64,000 bases of DNA, taken from positions 20,792,501 to 20,856,500 of the forward strand of contig JAPMAC010000209.1 in the NCBI GenBank assembly GCA_028671895.1, given 5' to 3'. A model generated the notes under the pieces. It had not been told where the DNA came from. It saw only the letters and a program-made list of their open reading frames with translations, and made no database searches. A program made the position numbers and the translations under genes. This document shows positions 1 through 13,345 of this stretch, in pieces (the stretch's first letter is position 1; every line of letters begins with the position of its first letter). The DNA comes from Oenanthe sinensis. Lineage: Eukaryota; Streptophyta; Magnoliopsida; Apiales; Apiaceae.

Positions 1-3000
1 ATTTAATTTCTTTTGAATTTAATATTCTTAAAAGTATTTTGAGAATTATTTTTGAGGTTTAATAATTTATTTTTTATAGAAGTTTTAATTATAAATCTCA
101 TAAAACTTTTTGGAAAATCATTTTGGTTGAAATAATTTATTTTCAAGAATATCTAAGATGACTTGAAAATTTATTATTTTTATATCAAACTTATATTTTC
201 AATCTGTTTTATTTTAATTATAATTGAAACTGTTTTGGATTATAAATTCTATAAAATTCTTTGGAAATTAATTTTGATTTGAAATAATTTCTTTTTCGGG
301 ATTATTTAATATACCTTGAAAATTTTGTTATCTCTATATCAAAACTTTCTTTTCGAATTTTATTTTATTTATAATTTGAAATTGAGAAATTTATTATTAT
401 TTATCAAAAATGCATTTTCAATTTATTTTGATTATTTAAATTCCTAAAAAAAATTAAATACTTCTGTTTGAACAAAATGTTTTATTAAACGAAACAACAG
501 GAGTTGATTCTTCGTTCGTTGAGGACAAACGAACTGACTGAAGAACATTCTAATGGAGTTGAGACCTGATCTTACCATTGGAGATGTATTTCTACATCGG
601 TCTACTCAGTGGATCATTTGGTTATTGAAAGGGGATTAGTTCATTTAGGGAAGAGTCTTCGATCAGTGGTTTTCGAATCAATGTCTGAAGAATTTGGGAT
701 TTTGAAAAGGAATTCAGTTTATCGGTCAAAGAACCAAAACAACAATTGAAGATTTGGTTAAAGGACATCAGTGGCAGAAATACACAAGGTTTGATTATCA
801 CTGACATATGATAATCAAGGGGTTATTGCTACACATACAAAGAAGAATGATCTTTTCAAGCAGAACATGAGACATTCTATGTCGGGGTCTTTAAGCAGAA
901 CAATCAGGTATCAGTTTGGGTTGAAGCAGGAACATCATTGGTTATTGAGGTCAAATGCAAGGATACTTCCATGAGTGTTAGTAGAATGGAAATTGATTTG
1001 GATCAATTGATTATCACTCGAGATGGAATGCTAAGCATCGCTCAGGTATACTTTCTAACTAGTTTATACTTGTTTGATTCAATTATAGAGTATTAAGTGC
1101 TGAACTGCATTATATTATAAGTTTGATGTAATGCATGTCTCACCTTGATTTCTATATAAATTAGATAACTTATGCTAGTTTGTTAGTGTTGCTTGTTTAT
1201 CAGTATTTGACTTCATGATTAGATCTTGTGTGATTTAATGCTTGCTTTACGATAATTGATCATGTTAGCATATAGAGTCTTAGGTATTTGTAGGGGTACA
1301 TTTACCGGAAAGAGTATTTGCTGCATGCTAAGTGCCTTGATGTTTACATTGTCAATAATCTGTTTATACTCGCATGGTTGTATTAAATGCTATATCTGAT
1401 CATGTGCTTGTTAAGATGAGTTTGTTTCTAATTTGGGAATTGCCTAGGGGTCAGTATAATAAACCATGAATTAAATTTTTTTTAAAATTTAAACTGACTC
1501 AGGTAATTAGAGATAATATAATTTTAAAGTGAACAACAAAGGTGATTTAGAAGAATTAGGAATCTGAGTGATTGATTCTTCTATGACTACATATATGTAC
1601 GACATGATTCTTATAGACTGCTAGTCCACCTTAAGTTAGGTTGGGATCACTGAGCTCATAGCCAAGACTACTTGTTGAGGCTGATATAGATGAGGAGTGA
1701 TCAGTCAGATAAGAATGAACATGTTGAACTTGAATGCTTTGTTGTTAACTATGTTTAGAAATATCTCTAACCCTTGGACTCAATCAAATTGAGGACCACG
1801 TGTCTTAATCATTTGTGAATGCAGAGTATCTTTCAACATGTACAAGTTATATATCTCTGACATTTTCATGTTCGAGGCATGTAACTACTTTTGCTTTGGT
1901 ATTCAAATGGTTAAGCAAGGTTACCTATTTTTCTTGAATGATCTGAAGCACAATATTAAGGAAGACCTAGGGAATTCTTTGCGAAGGGTTTCCTAATATC
2001 AGTTCGAGGATGAACAGTATTGATCGGGGTCAAGAGAAATAGAAGCTCACTCTATTGGAAGTGAGGTTACTGCTGACACGAAATGTAATGCTTATGATGA
2101 AGTCAACTATTCGTTGAAGTTTATCAGAATGGAGTTAGCTGCAACAACAAGTGATGCTCTCACACTTGGTTTATCAACTAATACTTGGTTTATCAAGATA
2201 ACGGATTCGACGGTAAAGATGAAGTTGGTGAGAAAGGACTACTTCTAATGAAATTCTTTTAAGAAGGACATTAGTGAAGTATGTCAGTTGAAGGGAAGTC
2301 AAGTCAAAGGCTACCCTGTTTAGTTTTGGTGTTTGTTCATGCATTCGATAGATGAAGCATCTCAGTGATTAATCACATTCAAAGGATTAGGCAGATTGCT
2401 GTAAGAACACTTTGAGGGCAGGTAATGGAATTTGTTGACGAATGAATTTCTATGTTATGTCTGCACTGAAAGGAGTATTCTAGAGTAAAGTTCAGTTTCC
2501 GGACTTCATGACCAAATGGAGGAGTTAATAGGGAAATCCAGACCTTGAGTGAAATTACAAGGATAATGGACAGACTTAAGGTTTCCTATTCACTACGGCT
2601 GAATCAGTTGACATAGCAAGTCTAATCAACAAATGTAAAGAGAAGACATCAAGTAAGATTAATCATGCCTGAAGTCACATGGTGTGATGGAGGGCTATCT
2701 TATTTGGAGTTAAGAAGCTTACACAGAGTCTGTGATTGATTTAAGATGATCTAGATGCAGTGAACATCATCATCAAGTTCCCTAGCATTCGTTTGATTTT
2801 AGCTCTGAATTTCTAAAGGTTGACATCCTGTTTAGGGCTCAAGATCAGATGACACCAGATGAAGAAAAGCTGCAAGCAGCATCACAGGGGGAGCATCAGT
2901 AAGTTGGATCAACTAGTCGTGTTTGATGCTCAAAGGCTAGCAGTGCTCATTGAGTAAGAGTTGAGATTCTTAGGAGCACTGAGTGATCCAGATTGAGTGA

Positions 3001-6000
3001 TTGCATATTAGAAAGGAAATTGTCAATTTAAAAATAATGCAAGATGATCTCAATCATATTTGAAGAAGACTACTCTACCCACTGAATATCTAAGGAAACT
3101 TTAAGGACACATCTGTCATGACAAAGGGTTTTGTGTAACAACATTTCCTAGAGTCAGTTCTTGATGAATCTGGGTAGTAGAGTAGTGATTAATAGTGTCG
3201 TGCATGTATACGAGTATTTCATTTGTTTTTCCGAGTGAATTCAATGAAGACTGAAGATGCACTAACTAATCAAGATTGAGTAGGGTTCGAATCAAGGAAC
3301 TAACTCAATTAAACCAGAGGCAGATACACTTAGCACAAGGAATCAATCCACATGAAGACTTGGTATTGATACAGAAGCTGAAGGGTAGTTCGGGGTTTTT
3401 GAAGATTCTACTCTGCTAGTGTCAGGACTACTGATTTCTAGAGTGCTGAGTTTAGTGAAGCTGCTGCCAAGACCAATATCTACAAGAAAATATTTGGGTG
3501 TTGAAGGTAATGCAGTTTCCGTCTGGATGAGCGTGGTATTGTTTCGAGGAACAATGTTAACTGGTAGCTGAAAAGTTATTCCTGTCCAAAAGGAGTAAAC
3601 GTTCGATCTCGAAAGGAGTAAACGTTCGATCTCTAGGGCAAAAAGGAGTAATTGTTCATTCAACGATCATACATCAGTAAAAGCTCTATTGACTAAGGTA
3701 TGTCACTCTAGTCTAATATTGATTTATTTAAATGTAATGTTTATAGAGAGTGTTCATGCTATTTAGATGTCTACGATCTCTAGGAGCTTGTGACCACCCG
3801 GGACCCAATATTATCGCTATGAGATTACCTATGATCACCCGGGACCTAGGGACCTAACATTGTAGCATCTCTTTGTATAGTCAATTTATATCCAGGATCT
3901 CGTACTTTGTGCTGTCATATGTTATTCATGCTATATGTATCAAATGTTTCAGCATAAGTATTTGTATATATTAATTAATTGTAATTTTATTTACTCTTAA
4001 TTGTTTAATGCTAATATTAATGGAACCACTTAATATGTAGTTTAAGTGATGTAATTCATGTCTTTTGCAAAATCCATTAATATTAGTTGTCATTCTTTTT
4101 ATATTAGTGAAATCACTTAGAATTTCTGCACTAAGTGATAAAAAGATTATTTCAAAAACACTGATATAGAAAGTAAGTTACTACATCGCGAGGGGTTGTC
4201 AAAGATCATAAATTTTAGCATTAATATTTAAAGGTATTTGATCCCTGATGCAACTAGTACCTCGAGCTTACATACATTCTGATTGTCATGAGTATTTTCA
4301 ATATGCTTATGTGATAATTGTTGAGATGTAGTGTAAGAAGTTAAATGCTGTCATTCGGTCAATGTATGTTCAGTGTTTAGCGGATGCTTATGTTTTATGC
4401 TTTAGAATTACCATGATCTATATTGCAAAATGTGTTTGTTTCAAGCGACAAATGGTAATTGTCTAGCATAATGTAAGTATCTTATGTGCTTGATTGTTTT
4501 GTAGTAAGATGCATTTTATTACAAAATGATTGAATGATGTTAGTACTTTTGAATGTCTTGTCATTCATATCTTTGATAATTCATTAGTATTAACATATGT
4601 TTTTCATTCTTTAGAACTTGAATGCATAAAGAAATTTCTTGTCTATTTCTTGTGAAAAATGTTTTATCTAAACATGCATTCATTTGCCAGAGAATGAAAA
4701 GCCACTAAAAGTTTTCTTTGAAAGAGAACATTTCTTGAGGATTATCTTTCTATTTCAAAATCATATATCCTCTCTCTCTAAATATTTTGTAATGAAAACT
4801 GTTTCTCTCCACGATTTGTTTAAATAAAGTTACTTGATAACTTATAACTTAGGTTGCATATTATCAGGCTATTTTATTTGAGTAAATTATTTTGATCTTG
4901 AGGTGTCAACCATTAGTAAAACGTTTTTCAAAACTCTTGTTAATGTCTGTTTCACATTGACCTGTAATATTAAAACAATGGTTGTTTGCTTTGGGACTAG
5001 TGCCTTGGACTGTATGACTAAAGCATTCATTCGATTTTTTTTTGTTTTAAATCTGAGATAATATCAGATAAGAATGATTTGCTAAACAATTTCTGAAAAC
5101 ATACAGTGAGCAAGATGAAATAGATTTGAGTTATTAATCAAAATGTTTTTGTTAAAAGAGTTGAATTTCAATTGGATATTTGTCTAAGAGAAATTCAAAA
5201 AGAACACTTTTGTTAATCTGTTAATTTTTTTTTCAAAATTATGAGTTTATGAAATTTGACTTAATATTCTTTTACCTATTCTTTATTAATTCCCACATTT
5301 TAGCTCTGGTGCATTGTTTCTTGAGGATACATTGCTCCGATGCTATATTTCTGAGAAGGAATAGAGAATAAGTTTAATCATACTCTACCAAATTTTATAT
5401 AGCTCTGATCAACTCTATCTATTTAGCCGTAATGGCTTGGCCTTAATGGCTATAGGGGAAGGTCAAGAAGTTGAATAATCCATCAATTTCTAACCAAGGC
5501 CTTAGTACCAAACACTATCATTCTAATTCCAACTTTCAACCCTTGGTGATATAAGGAACTTATATAGATTAGCGGTTGTTAAGGGAGAAACTGCACTTGA
5601 TGCAGCAAATAAGGATGAAGTCGGAAGTGCACCCACAGCTCTACCTCTCGAGAAGGAAAGAAGTATACAAATTGAGGTATCTGTAGCTCATCTGTATTCT
5701 CTCAAAAGGATGCAGAGCTGAAAAGGCAATTCAACCGTTTCTGAATGAACTCTCTCAACAGGGTGATTTTATTGAAAATTCGCTCGTCAGCCAGAGCACC
5801 TTGTAATGAGTCAAGCACACCAAAAGCATTCACGCTGATGGTAATCCTAAAGTTTTTGCTTCTAAGGGTTGTTATAGGACCTAACAGTTCTCTAGCCTCT
5901 CTTGGGACTAACAATTGTGAGGACACATTGCAAGAAGTGCACATTGTGAGATATAGGTAAAACCCCTAAACTTCTTTGTTTACCATTCATGGTGAATGAA

Positions 6001-6289
6001 GTTGTTGAGCCACCTTCACAGGTATTTGAGGGAAACTTGGATTTCTTGCCATATATTAGAATCCTTGTCAACCTTCCTAGGAGGAACAGTCCTAGTTCCC
6101 TAACGGGATTTCACATTCACAGAGCAATCTGTTGATGTTGAGAGGCAATCACTAACAGTTTTCCATGACTGAAAATAGTGAGTTAATTCATCTTCACAGG
6201 TGATTGAGAGAGATGTTTTACACGTCTACTCTCCCAGGAATTCAAATTCTGGAATACATGGATCGCTCAAAGCTTAAAAGCATATCACC

Positions 6290-6610
6290 GTCAACGATCC
6301 AGTGCATGGATTTGCATATGGAGAGTCGGTTGATGCTTAAATAGCTGCTAGTACGCATACCACATTCAACGATCCAGTGCATGGATTTGCATATGGGGAG
6401 ATTGTTGATGCTGAAAGTAGCTGAGCAACAACTCGTAGACTATGATTCAGTTGGTTTACCAATTTGATGAGTCTTTTGAGGATCAGGGTGTTGGGATTTC
6501 AGTCACTCCTGGAATGGAGGAGATTCCAATTTCAGAAGGGTTATTCCCCGACGACGAGCCACGTGTGCATGGATTTGCTCATGGTGAGTTGGGTGACGGC
6601 CTAACTGAAA
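6290..6610 (+). repeat. Threefold degenerate VHGFA-type peptide-coding repeat inside element A
   Basis: A short motif readable as D/N-x-P-x-VHGFA-Y/H-GE occurs near 6296, 6371 and 6560. The first two copies share the DNA string GATCCAGTGCATGGATTTGC. The same trio is present in element B near 25110, 25185 and 25370. Only the third copy lies in a reading frame of some length (6442-6648, 68 codons), and in B that frame is stopped. I read this as a relic of a repetitive protein of the ancestral element, probably in its 3' accessory region. It is not a working gene. Confidence 0.45.
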
Positions 6611-8294
6611 TCCTGTCTGAGATTCCATCTCAGAACCTAGATCTTTAGTGATCGACAACATGCTATAGTCAACGATCCACAATATCTTGGTGAGACTAGC
6701 ATGGATTTACTTGCAGGTACAAATTGCTATAAATGGAATGAGTGCAAGTAAGGGAGAGAAACACTTGAGTGAAGTGAGGGAGTGATACACTTGAGTGAGA
6801 GAAATAGGGAGAGAAATGAGTGGAACACTTACGCTTGAAAGTGTAAACACCAACAGAACGTAGTAGAAGTCAGGAAACCATAGACCAAACACTAACCTTG
6901 CTACTATGTCTAAATCTTATTACTGAATTTTCCAGCTCTGGAATGTTGAAGAGATTCTTTTCTGGAAGACAAGCTGAAGAAGAGTCTAGCTGAAGCTTAG
7001 TGGGAATGTCCAAACTATTACCTTTGGATCTATTAATTCGTGTTATTCTCAATCTCAAAGGGGGAAACATTAATTTTTAGACCTAAGGAGGATTTTATGT
7101 TCAATTGAAAGAGAGTTTCTTATTCGATTGGATATAGATGATACTTTTATTATTTTAAAGGATATTCTCAACTAAGGGGGAGAATTTGGTGATACAAGAA
7201 ACGAGATCTCTTGGTGATACAAGAAATGAGATCTGTCAATCCTATCTTGTGGAGGTTACTTAGAGGATATCTAAAGACACAAGGGTGGATTGGAGCTTGC
7301 ATGAACTAAGGGGGAGAATTAGATAAAATTGAAACCTTAGTGATGCCATGGAGAAATTACTAAGGGGGAGTTTCTTAGTAATTGGTTGGAGCCTAATCCC
7401 TAAAGGTGTTGTAGATTTAACTGATTTTTCGTCTGAAGTGGAGAAGTTACTTTTTGTCAATTGGGAAGAAGTTATTTGTCGTACTAAGGGGAGAAGTTAT
7501 GGAGAATCTTAACATCTTGGTTTGTAATGCTATATCTTATTCTGAAAAGATATCTAAGGGATTTTGCTCTATTTGTTTGAAGATCTGTCCTTGGAACATT
7601 CTTAGGAGAGGTTCGGCAGAAGAATTCTTTCTAGCACGATCAATGAATGAAAATGAAGATTTCTTTGAAGAGTATCAACTCAGGGGGAGTTTTTGCTAAG
7701 TAGAAGTTTTCTGGGTAAAGAAGAATGTGAAGGAGATTTTCAAGGGGCATCTGAGAAGTGTCCAAGTGTGTTCTATTTCTTGTTTCAGTGATAGATGAAG
7801 TCAGTGGAATAGTGCAGGGAATAAAGAAAAATATGTTTCCTGGAAATAGAACATCCTGAAGAAAAAACGAAAATGACTTTCATTCCAAGAGAGAACAACC
7901 TTAAGGGGAGAATGAGTTGACCTCTTATGGGGAACATAGAGAGCTGTATGTTCTAGTTCGAATTGCAAGATGAACAAGAATGATTGGTCAGAAGTCTTTA
8001 CTAATGATATGTTTCTTTATTGAAAGAACCTCATCTTTGAAGAACATTGAAGTGGAGGAAGCTAAAGGAAAATGAAATTCAGAAATTCATCATTCATTTT
8101 CAGCAACTCAAGAAATCTGGATTTAACTGATTATATCTTTCCAGAACCTTTTGTATATTATTTTCATGTCCAGTACTTTAATTGTTTCTTGTATGTTAGT
8201 TGAGTTATCCTCTAGTAGTTAATTTTATTTAATTGCTTTTGGGGGAGATTGTAAAGGGAAATAGTATTTGATTGCTATTCCATATCAACCAAAT

Positions 8295-8303
8295 AGGGGG
8301 AGA
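8295..8303 (+). other. Polypurine tract of element A
   Basis: AGGGGGAGA lies one base before the TGAAAG start of the 3' LTR. The identical tract occurs at the matching place in element B (37308-37316). It is the expected plus-strand priming site for reverse transcription. Confidence 0.8.
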
Positions 8304-8304
8304 T

Positions 8305-9758
8305 TGAAAGGGGAGATAGGAGTGAAGGGAAGTAACTCACTGCACTTTCATGTGTACTAGGAATGCTAAATGTAATCTCTATGTAATGGTTGATGATAAC
8401 TCAACAATAGAACAGGACATGTAATAATATGCAGGTGCACAGAAATCTTGGATCACAGAGTTCAGTTAAGACAAAGTATCAAAGGATCATCTACAAACTT
8501 GAAGCCCACTGGAAGAAGTTCATTAACATGTTCAGGCCTCAGTGGAGAATAAAAGATGTTAACATCTATTCAAGGATGTGGAAGCTACAGAAGATTGTCT
8601 TAGTCTATGACGATTTTAGTGCATTACAATCGAAGCAACAAGTAAGGTTTACAAAGAAGAATGTGGAATCATGTTCGGAATCAAGAGCCCCTATCAAGAC
8701 TAGTCACTTATGAACCAGACCGTTGCATCAAGTGTCAGGACATTGGAGGCAAGCTCTCGTCGGTTAATATGATTTTAATCATTCTAAAGTTGTTGGTTTT
8801 CTTGAGTCATGTGGAGGATCAACAAAGGTGGTAAATCAGTGTTGGAGAAATGCCAGCCTAATGGATAAGGGACAGACGGCACAACCTGATTGGATCTTAC
8901 TAAAGCTTCACAGATTAGAAGGCCAAATACTTGGACGTGGTGGAGTCACGTATACGGGGCCAAGTATTTGGATAAGGAAGTCTACACAAATTGAAGAGTG
9001 GAATGGAAATATTTAATTTAATTAAATAAAGTATTTATTTAATTATTTATATATTTTATAAATAAAGATACTCTTTATTTATATTATATATATTTATTTA
9101 AATATTACTTTTACATTAAATATTTCAAAAGGCATGCTTGGCACATGACTTTGAAGATATGATTTGAGTGGACAAAAGTAAAAGGTGGAAAAACAAAAAG
9201 TAACACCTTTTTCAATATATAAAGAAGAAACCCAAGTCATCATCTTCAGTAAGAATTCGGATGAAAAAGAAATGGGGAGAGAGAGAGAAAATTATTTTCT
9301 CTCTCCCCCATGGCCGAACTCATACTTTAATATTATGGGGCCATGAATTTCTTTGTCATACCACTCATCTATCTTCTATTGTAAACATTGCTAAATCTTG
9401 TTTAGAAGATAGGTTTGATTTTTGTCTCCTAGATCTAGAATTTGTAATATTTTTAGAGGAGCCAAAAATCATTTCTTTGTTGTGTTCTTGAGCTTTTGTT
9501 CTTGAACTTGTTGTAGCATCTACCCCACTTCAATGAATATAAAGTTATATTCTTGGATCTTGTTGTGTTGTGTGTTTTGGATGATTTACCGTTCATTATC
9601 TTGGTTATTTTAATGGTGTTCTTGAGGTTGAAGAAGATGATGAACAGTACTTGGGTTTGAACCAAAGTAATTTTTATGTTGTCCCAAAAATAAATAAAAG
9701 TCAGATTTTTAATTGGGAATCGTATTCACCCCCCCTCTACGATCTCCAGGACCTAACA
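8305..9758 (+). repeat. 3' LTR of element A
   Basis: The repeat is 1454 bp long, begins TGAAAGGGGAG and ends ACCTAACA. It matches both LTRs of element B (16212-17665 and 37318-38769) over its full length. A C-rich run and CTCTACGATCTCC precede the end. The sequence just beyond it (9759 on) belongs to an antisense Copia element, so the boundary is supported by homology on one side and by the change of element on the other. Confidence 0.9.
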
Positions 9759-9771
9759 AACCACCTCTTGC

Positions 9772-9990
9772 TTAAATATTAATGGGTCCACATAAATCAG
9801 TATGAACCAGTTCTAACACTTCTTTAGCTCTATTCCCCTTTGCCTTAAAAGCCCTAATGGTCATTTTACCTTCCAAGCAGGATTCACAGTCTAGAAATGG
9901 CTTCACTGCCAACGATCCTAAAGGCCCATCTACTACCAGTCTTTGAATCTTCCTCAAGTTAATATGACCTAATATTAAGTGTCAAAGATA
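9772..9990 (-). pseudogene. GAG-pre-integrase segment of element F
   Basis: The minus-strand translation shows the typical Copia GAG-pre-integrase sequence: a GHINLRKI-like motif, DGPLGSL, CESCLEGKM with the HHCC-type Cys pair, and HTDLCGP at the start of the integrase core. A stop follows shortly after and the homology ends at 9759, where element A begins. Confidence 0.85.
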
Positions 9991-10359
9991 TGTTTAGTTC
10001 AAAGAAGAAGGTTCCTTTCTTTTAGTAGTGATAGAAGATGTGTTAGTTAACACCCTATGTTGTAGTTGCAGTGCAGGTTGATTAGGAGTAATTATGTATA
10101 AATTGTCTTGCAATATACTAGAACATATAACTAGTTTATTCCTCATAATGGAAACATTACGATCCAAACAAACATTATAACCATCCAAAGCAAGTTTAGA
10201 AACCGAAATTAAATTTCTTCTAAACTAAGGTACATAAAGACAGTTGTTCAAAACCAAACTCCTATCATCACCAAAAGATAAATTAACATCTTCCATTGTA
10301 ACTACTGTTACTTTCGTAGCATCTCCCATAAACACATATATCTCACCATCTCTAAGCAT

Positions 10360-10412
10360 TCTGGATTGCTGGAAGAATTATAAACATGATCAATGGCTCC
10401 TGTATCTACACA
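10360..10412 (-). pseudogene. Aspartic protease active-site relic of element F
   Basis: Immediately downstream of gag on the minus strand the translation gives a VDTGA active-site motif followed by a DH pair, as in Copia retropepsins. The flanking protease sequence is not continuous in one frame. Confidence 0.7.
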
Positions 10413-11272
10413 CTAAGTGCTCATAGATATAACTGCTACATATGTTTCTGTAACTAGAGAAAGAGATATACCAGTGTTATTTTTCTTCTTAGGAAGAGGA
10501 CAATCCCATTTCCAGTGACCCGACTGCTTGAACCTGAAGCACTTGCCCTTGGGATTTTTCACAGCACCACCTTGAACTCCCACATCTTTCATAACTTTAT
10601 GTGTCTGAGCCTTTTTCTTCTTCTTGGCTTTCGGCTTAGAAGAAAAAGGTTTATCAACCACATTGACTTGAACACTTCGCTGAAAAAGTCCTTCAGCTAC
10701 TTGAAGTTCTGTCAGAAGTTCTGCATGAATATACGTCATCTTGTTCATGGTGTAATTTAAGTGGAACTGCTCAAAACTTTTGGGTAAACTCATAAGGATG
10801 ATATCGATCTGGGTTTCCCATCAACCTCAACACCAATGATCTCCATCTCATTCAGATGTGACATCATCATGAGAACATGATCCCTTACTGTTGTCCCTTT
10901 AGCCATCTGAGTGTTCATTAAAGCTTTCATTGCTACTTGCCTTCCAACCTTATTCTGATATCCAAAAAGTTCTTAGAGATTAAAGAGCATATCTGAAGTA
11001 GTGGTCATAGCCTGATGATGATAATGCAAAACAAATGACATTTCTGCCAGAATGTAACATCGCAACATCTCATCAGCCTTAATCCACTTCTTATAATACT
11101 CCTTCTCAACTTCAGAAGCATTCTCAGCAGGCTCCTCTGGATTGGGTTCATTGATGCAAAATTTGTAATCCTCAACAGTCAACACAATGTCCAAATTACG
11201 TTTCTATTCAATATAGTTCGGTCCAATAAGTTTATTATCCTTAAGTACGGTAAAAAGTAGATTAAAGCCCAT
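10413..11272 (-). pseudogene. Copia gag of element F, broken
   Basis: The reading starts at an ATG at 11272 and runs leftward. An in-frame TAG near 11210 stands where Copia gag proteins usually have the Trp of a DWKRNL-type motif. The next segment (11194-10973) has the KWIKADEMLRCYIL-like gag core. A frameshift falls around 10790, and the last segment (10793-10413) carries a basic Lys-rich stretch and a degenerate zinc knuckle, CFRFKQSGHWKWDC, in which the second Cys of CX2CX4HX4C is lost. In a working element gag would form the virus-like particle. This copy cannot encode it. Confidence 0.85.
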
Positions 11273-12670
11273 TATATCATGAGAATCATGCATATAACAT
11301 AATTAGAGGGTGTTTAAAAAAATTGGTTTCTCTAACAATTATTTTAAATTAAAACACCAACACTTAAATATCATAGATTTTCGATGCGCCACATTGGGTG
11401 ACTTATATACAACCTAAATATATTTAAATTTTACTTCGGTCCTACTACTAAATAATTAACCACGTTAGGGTGGTCTATATTATTTTTCATAGCTAAGTGT
11501 ATATCATTATTAAATCTTAAATTAATAATAATACCAGATACACCTTTTGACTATGACAAATTCTTGCTCCTAACAATAAGATACTACTAAAATTACAAAT
11601 CTAAAGAGTATTCAGACTGACTAGCCAGGCAGGTGGAAGCATTGCCAAGAGGCTAACCACTTTTCAAGAAACCAATCTAAATGGCCAGGTAAGTTGCACG
11701 CTTTATTAGACACCAACGCAAGAATACTCAACGATGTGTTATTTTAGATTCTCTTCCTAATTGAGCATGAAATCTATCAAAAAAAGGTATCCTTTTATTA
11801 TTTGAATTCTATAAAACTTAGTACGCTACGTTGGGTGACATATTTACCTTTCAATATTCATAATTAATTTTAGAAATTTGTTCTAGTAATTTCCATAACA
11901 CTCTAAACACCATAGATTACTTGCCACGATGGATGATGTATACATAATTTATATTCGCCTTAGTGTTAAATTACATACAAACAATAATGGAGACCATGGA
12001 ATTTAATATTAAATTAATTCCCTCTCCCACTTAGTATTTTACTATGGGGATTTCATCTAGATGCATCGCCCTATATCATTTTTTCGCAGTCCACATGTAT
12101 CATAATAACAAACATATAACACATAACATAGCAGCATACTCATCATGTTTAAAGCATAATAAACAGCCCTATGTCCATGTCGTTCTAGCATGCTAAAGGT
12201 TAGTATCACATGGTATAACAACACAAACACGGAACACATAGTAGCAATAATCAAGATAAGCAAAATTTATGCAAAACATAATAAAATACATCCACTATTA
12301 TGGCCCCGAAGAATAATCTTCAAAATCATCCGTCGAAAAATTTTCAAAAATCTTTAGGCATTCGTTTGACTACTTAAACGAGCTCAGAATGTTCAAAAAA
12401 TCTGGAAATAGTTATCATCTCAGACTATAGGTCCCGTTCTGTCATTTTCGAAAAGGTATTATTCGCCCCAATTGGCTTTCGTATGCAAAATCTGCAGTCA
12501 GAATAACGAAGCAGCCATGAAAAAAGCATACAGCAGCGGAAGAGCTCTGTTTCTCGCATCTTCGTTGTTCAAACATTTACATACAACAGAAAAATCTACT
12601 CTATTATGTCAGATCATAATCTAAATTGAATACAATTCAAATTATAATATTACAATCAAAATAGAAATCA

Positions 12671-13345
12671 AAAATTAAAACTTATCATGATCAACCTTTA
12701 TGATTTAATTTACAACCATGATAAACCACGTGGAAACCAAATAAACAATTACAACCATGACCATAATCGTGGATAACAACCTGCATCAAAAAACAATACG
12801 AGCCTAGCACTATATACATACATAATTATGACATGGATATCATATCATATAACGCAGAACCCTAGAACCTGGCTCTTGATGCCAATTATTGAAACAATCG
12901 AAAATTAAAACTTATCATGATCAACCATCATGATTTAATTTACAACCACGATAAACCATGTAGGAACCAAATACACAATTACAACCATGGCCATAATAGT
13001 GGATAACAACCTACATCAAAAAACAATACGAGCCTAGCACTATATACATACATAATTACGCCATAAACATCATATCATATAACGTAGAACCCTATAACTT
13101 GGCTCTTGATGCCAATTATTGGAACAATCAAAAATTAAAACGTATCATGATCAACCATTATGATTTAATTTACAACCACGATAAACCACGTGGACACAAA
13201 ATACATAATTACAACTATGACCATAATAGTGGATAACAACCTGCATCAAAATACACTATATACATACATAATTACGACATGGCATCATATCATATAATGC
13301 AGAACCCTAGAACCTGGCTCTTGATGCCAATTATTGGAACAATTG
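12671..13345 (-). repeat. Three 230-bp tandem repeats, each with a primer-binding-site copy
   Basis: The string AAAATTAAAAC recurs at 12671, 12901 and 13131, a period of 230 bp. The rest of each unit is nearly the same, and the third unit is slightly shorter. Each unit ends on the right with GGCTCTTGATGCCAATTATTG (12871, 13101, about 13316). Reversed, this reads TTGGCATCAAGAGCC, an iMet-like primer binding site. The copy nearest the LTR is the one next to the LTR end; the other two are duplicates in the leader. Confidence 0.85.

Larger units (their letters stand above)
1..9758 (+). mobile_element. LTR element A, non-autonomous (LARD-like), 5' end outside window
   Basis: This is the 3' part of a large LTR element. 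Position 1 corresponds to about 18632 of element B, so the 5' LTR and first part of the leader lie outside the window. The internal part up to 8304 matches B closely throughout (an estimated few percent difference, with indels not in multiples of three). It has no long reading frame and no recognisable gag, protease, integrase or reverse transcriptase. It ends in a polypurine tract at 8295-8303 followed by the 3' LTR. Several further AAGGGGGAGA-type tracts lie between about 7170 and 8300. Repeated tracts of this kind are known from Sirevirus-type Copia elements, so I infer a non-autonomous derivative of that lineage. The family assignment is less certain than the LTR-element call. Confidence 0.85.

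Noticed and set aside
3769..3865. Second LTR end inside element A (CCACCCGGGACCCAATA and CCCGGGACCTAGGGACCTAACA)
   Set aside because: It resembles the LTR terminus over about 20 bp only. No LTR body precedes it and no primer site follows, so it is at best an old duplication scrap.
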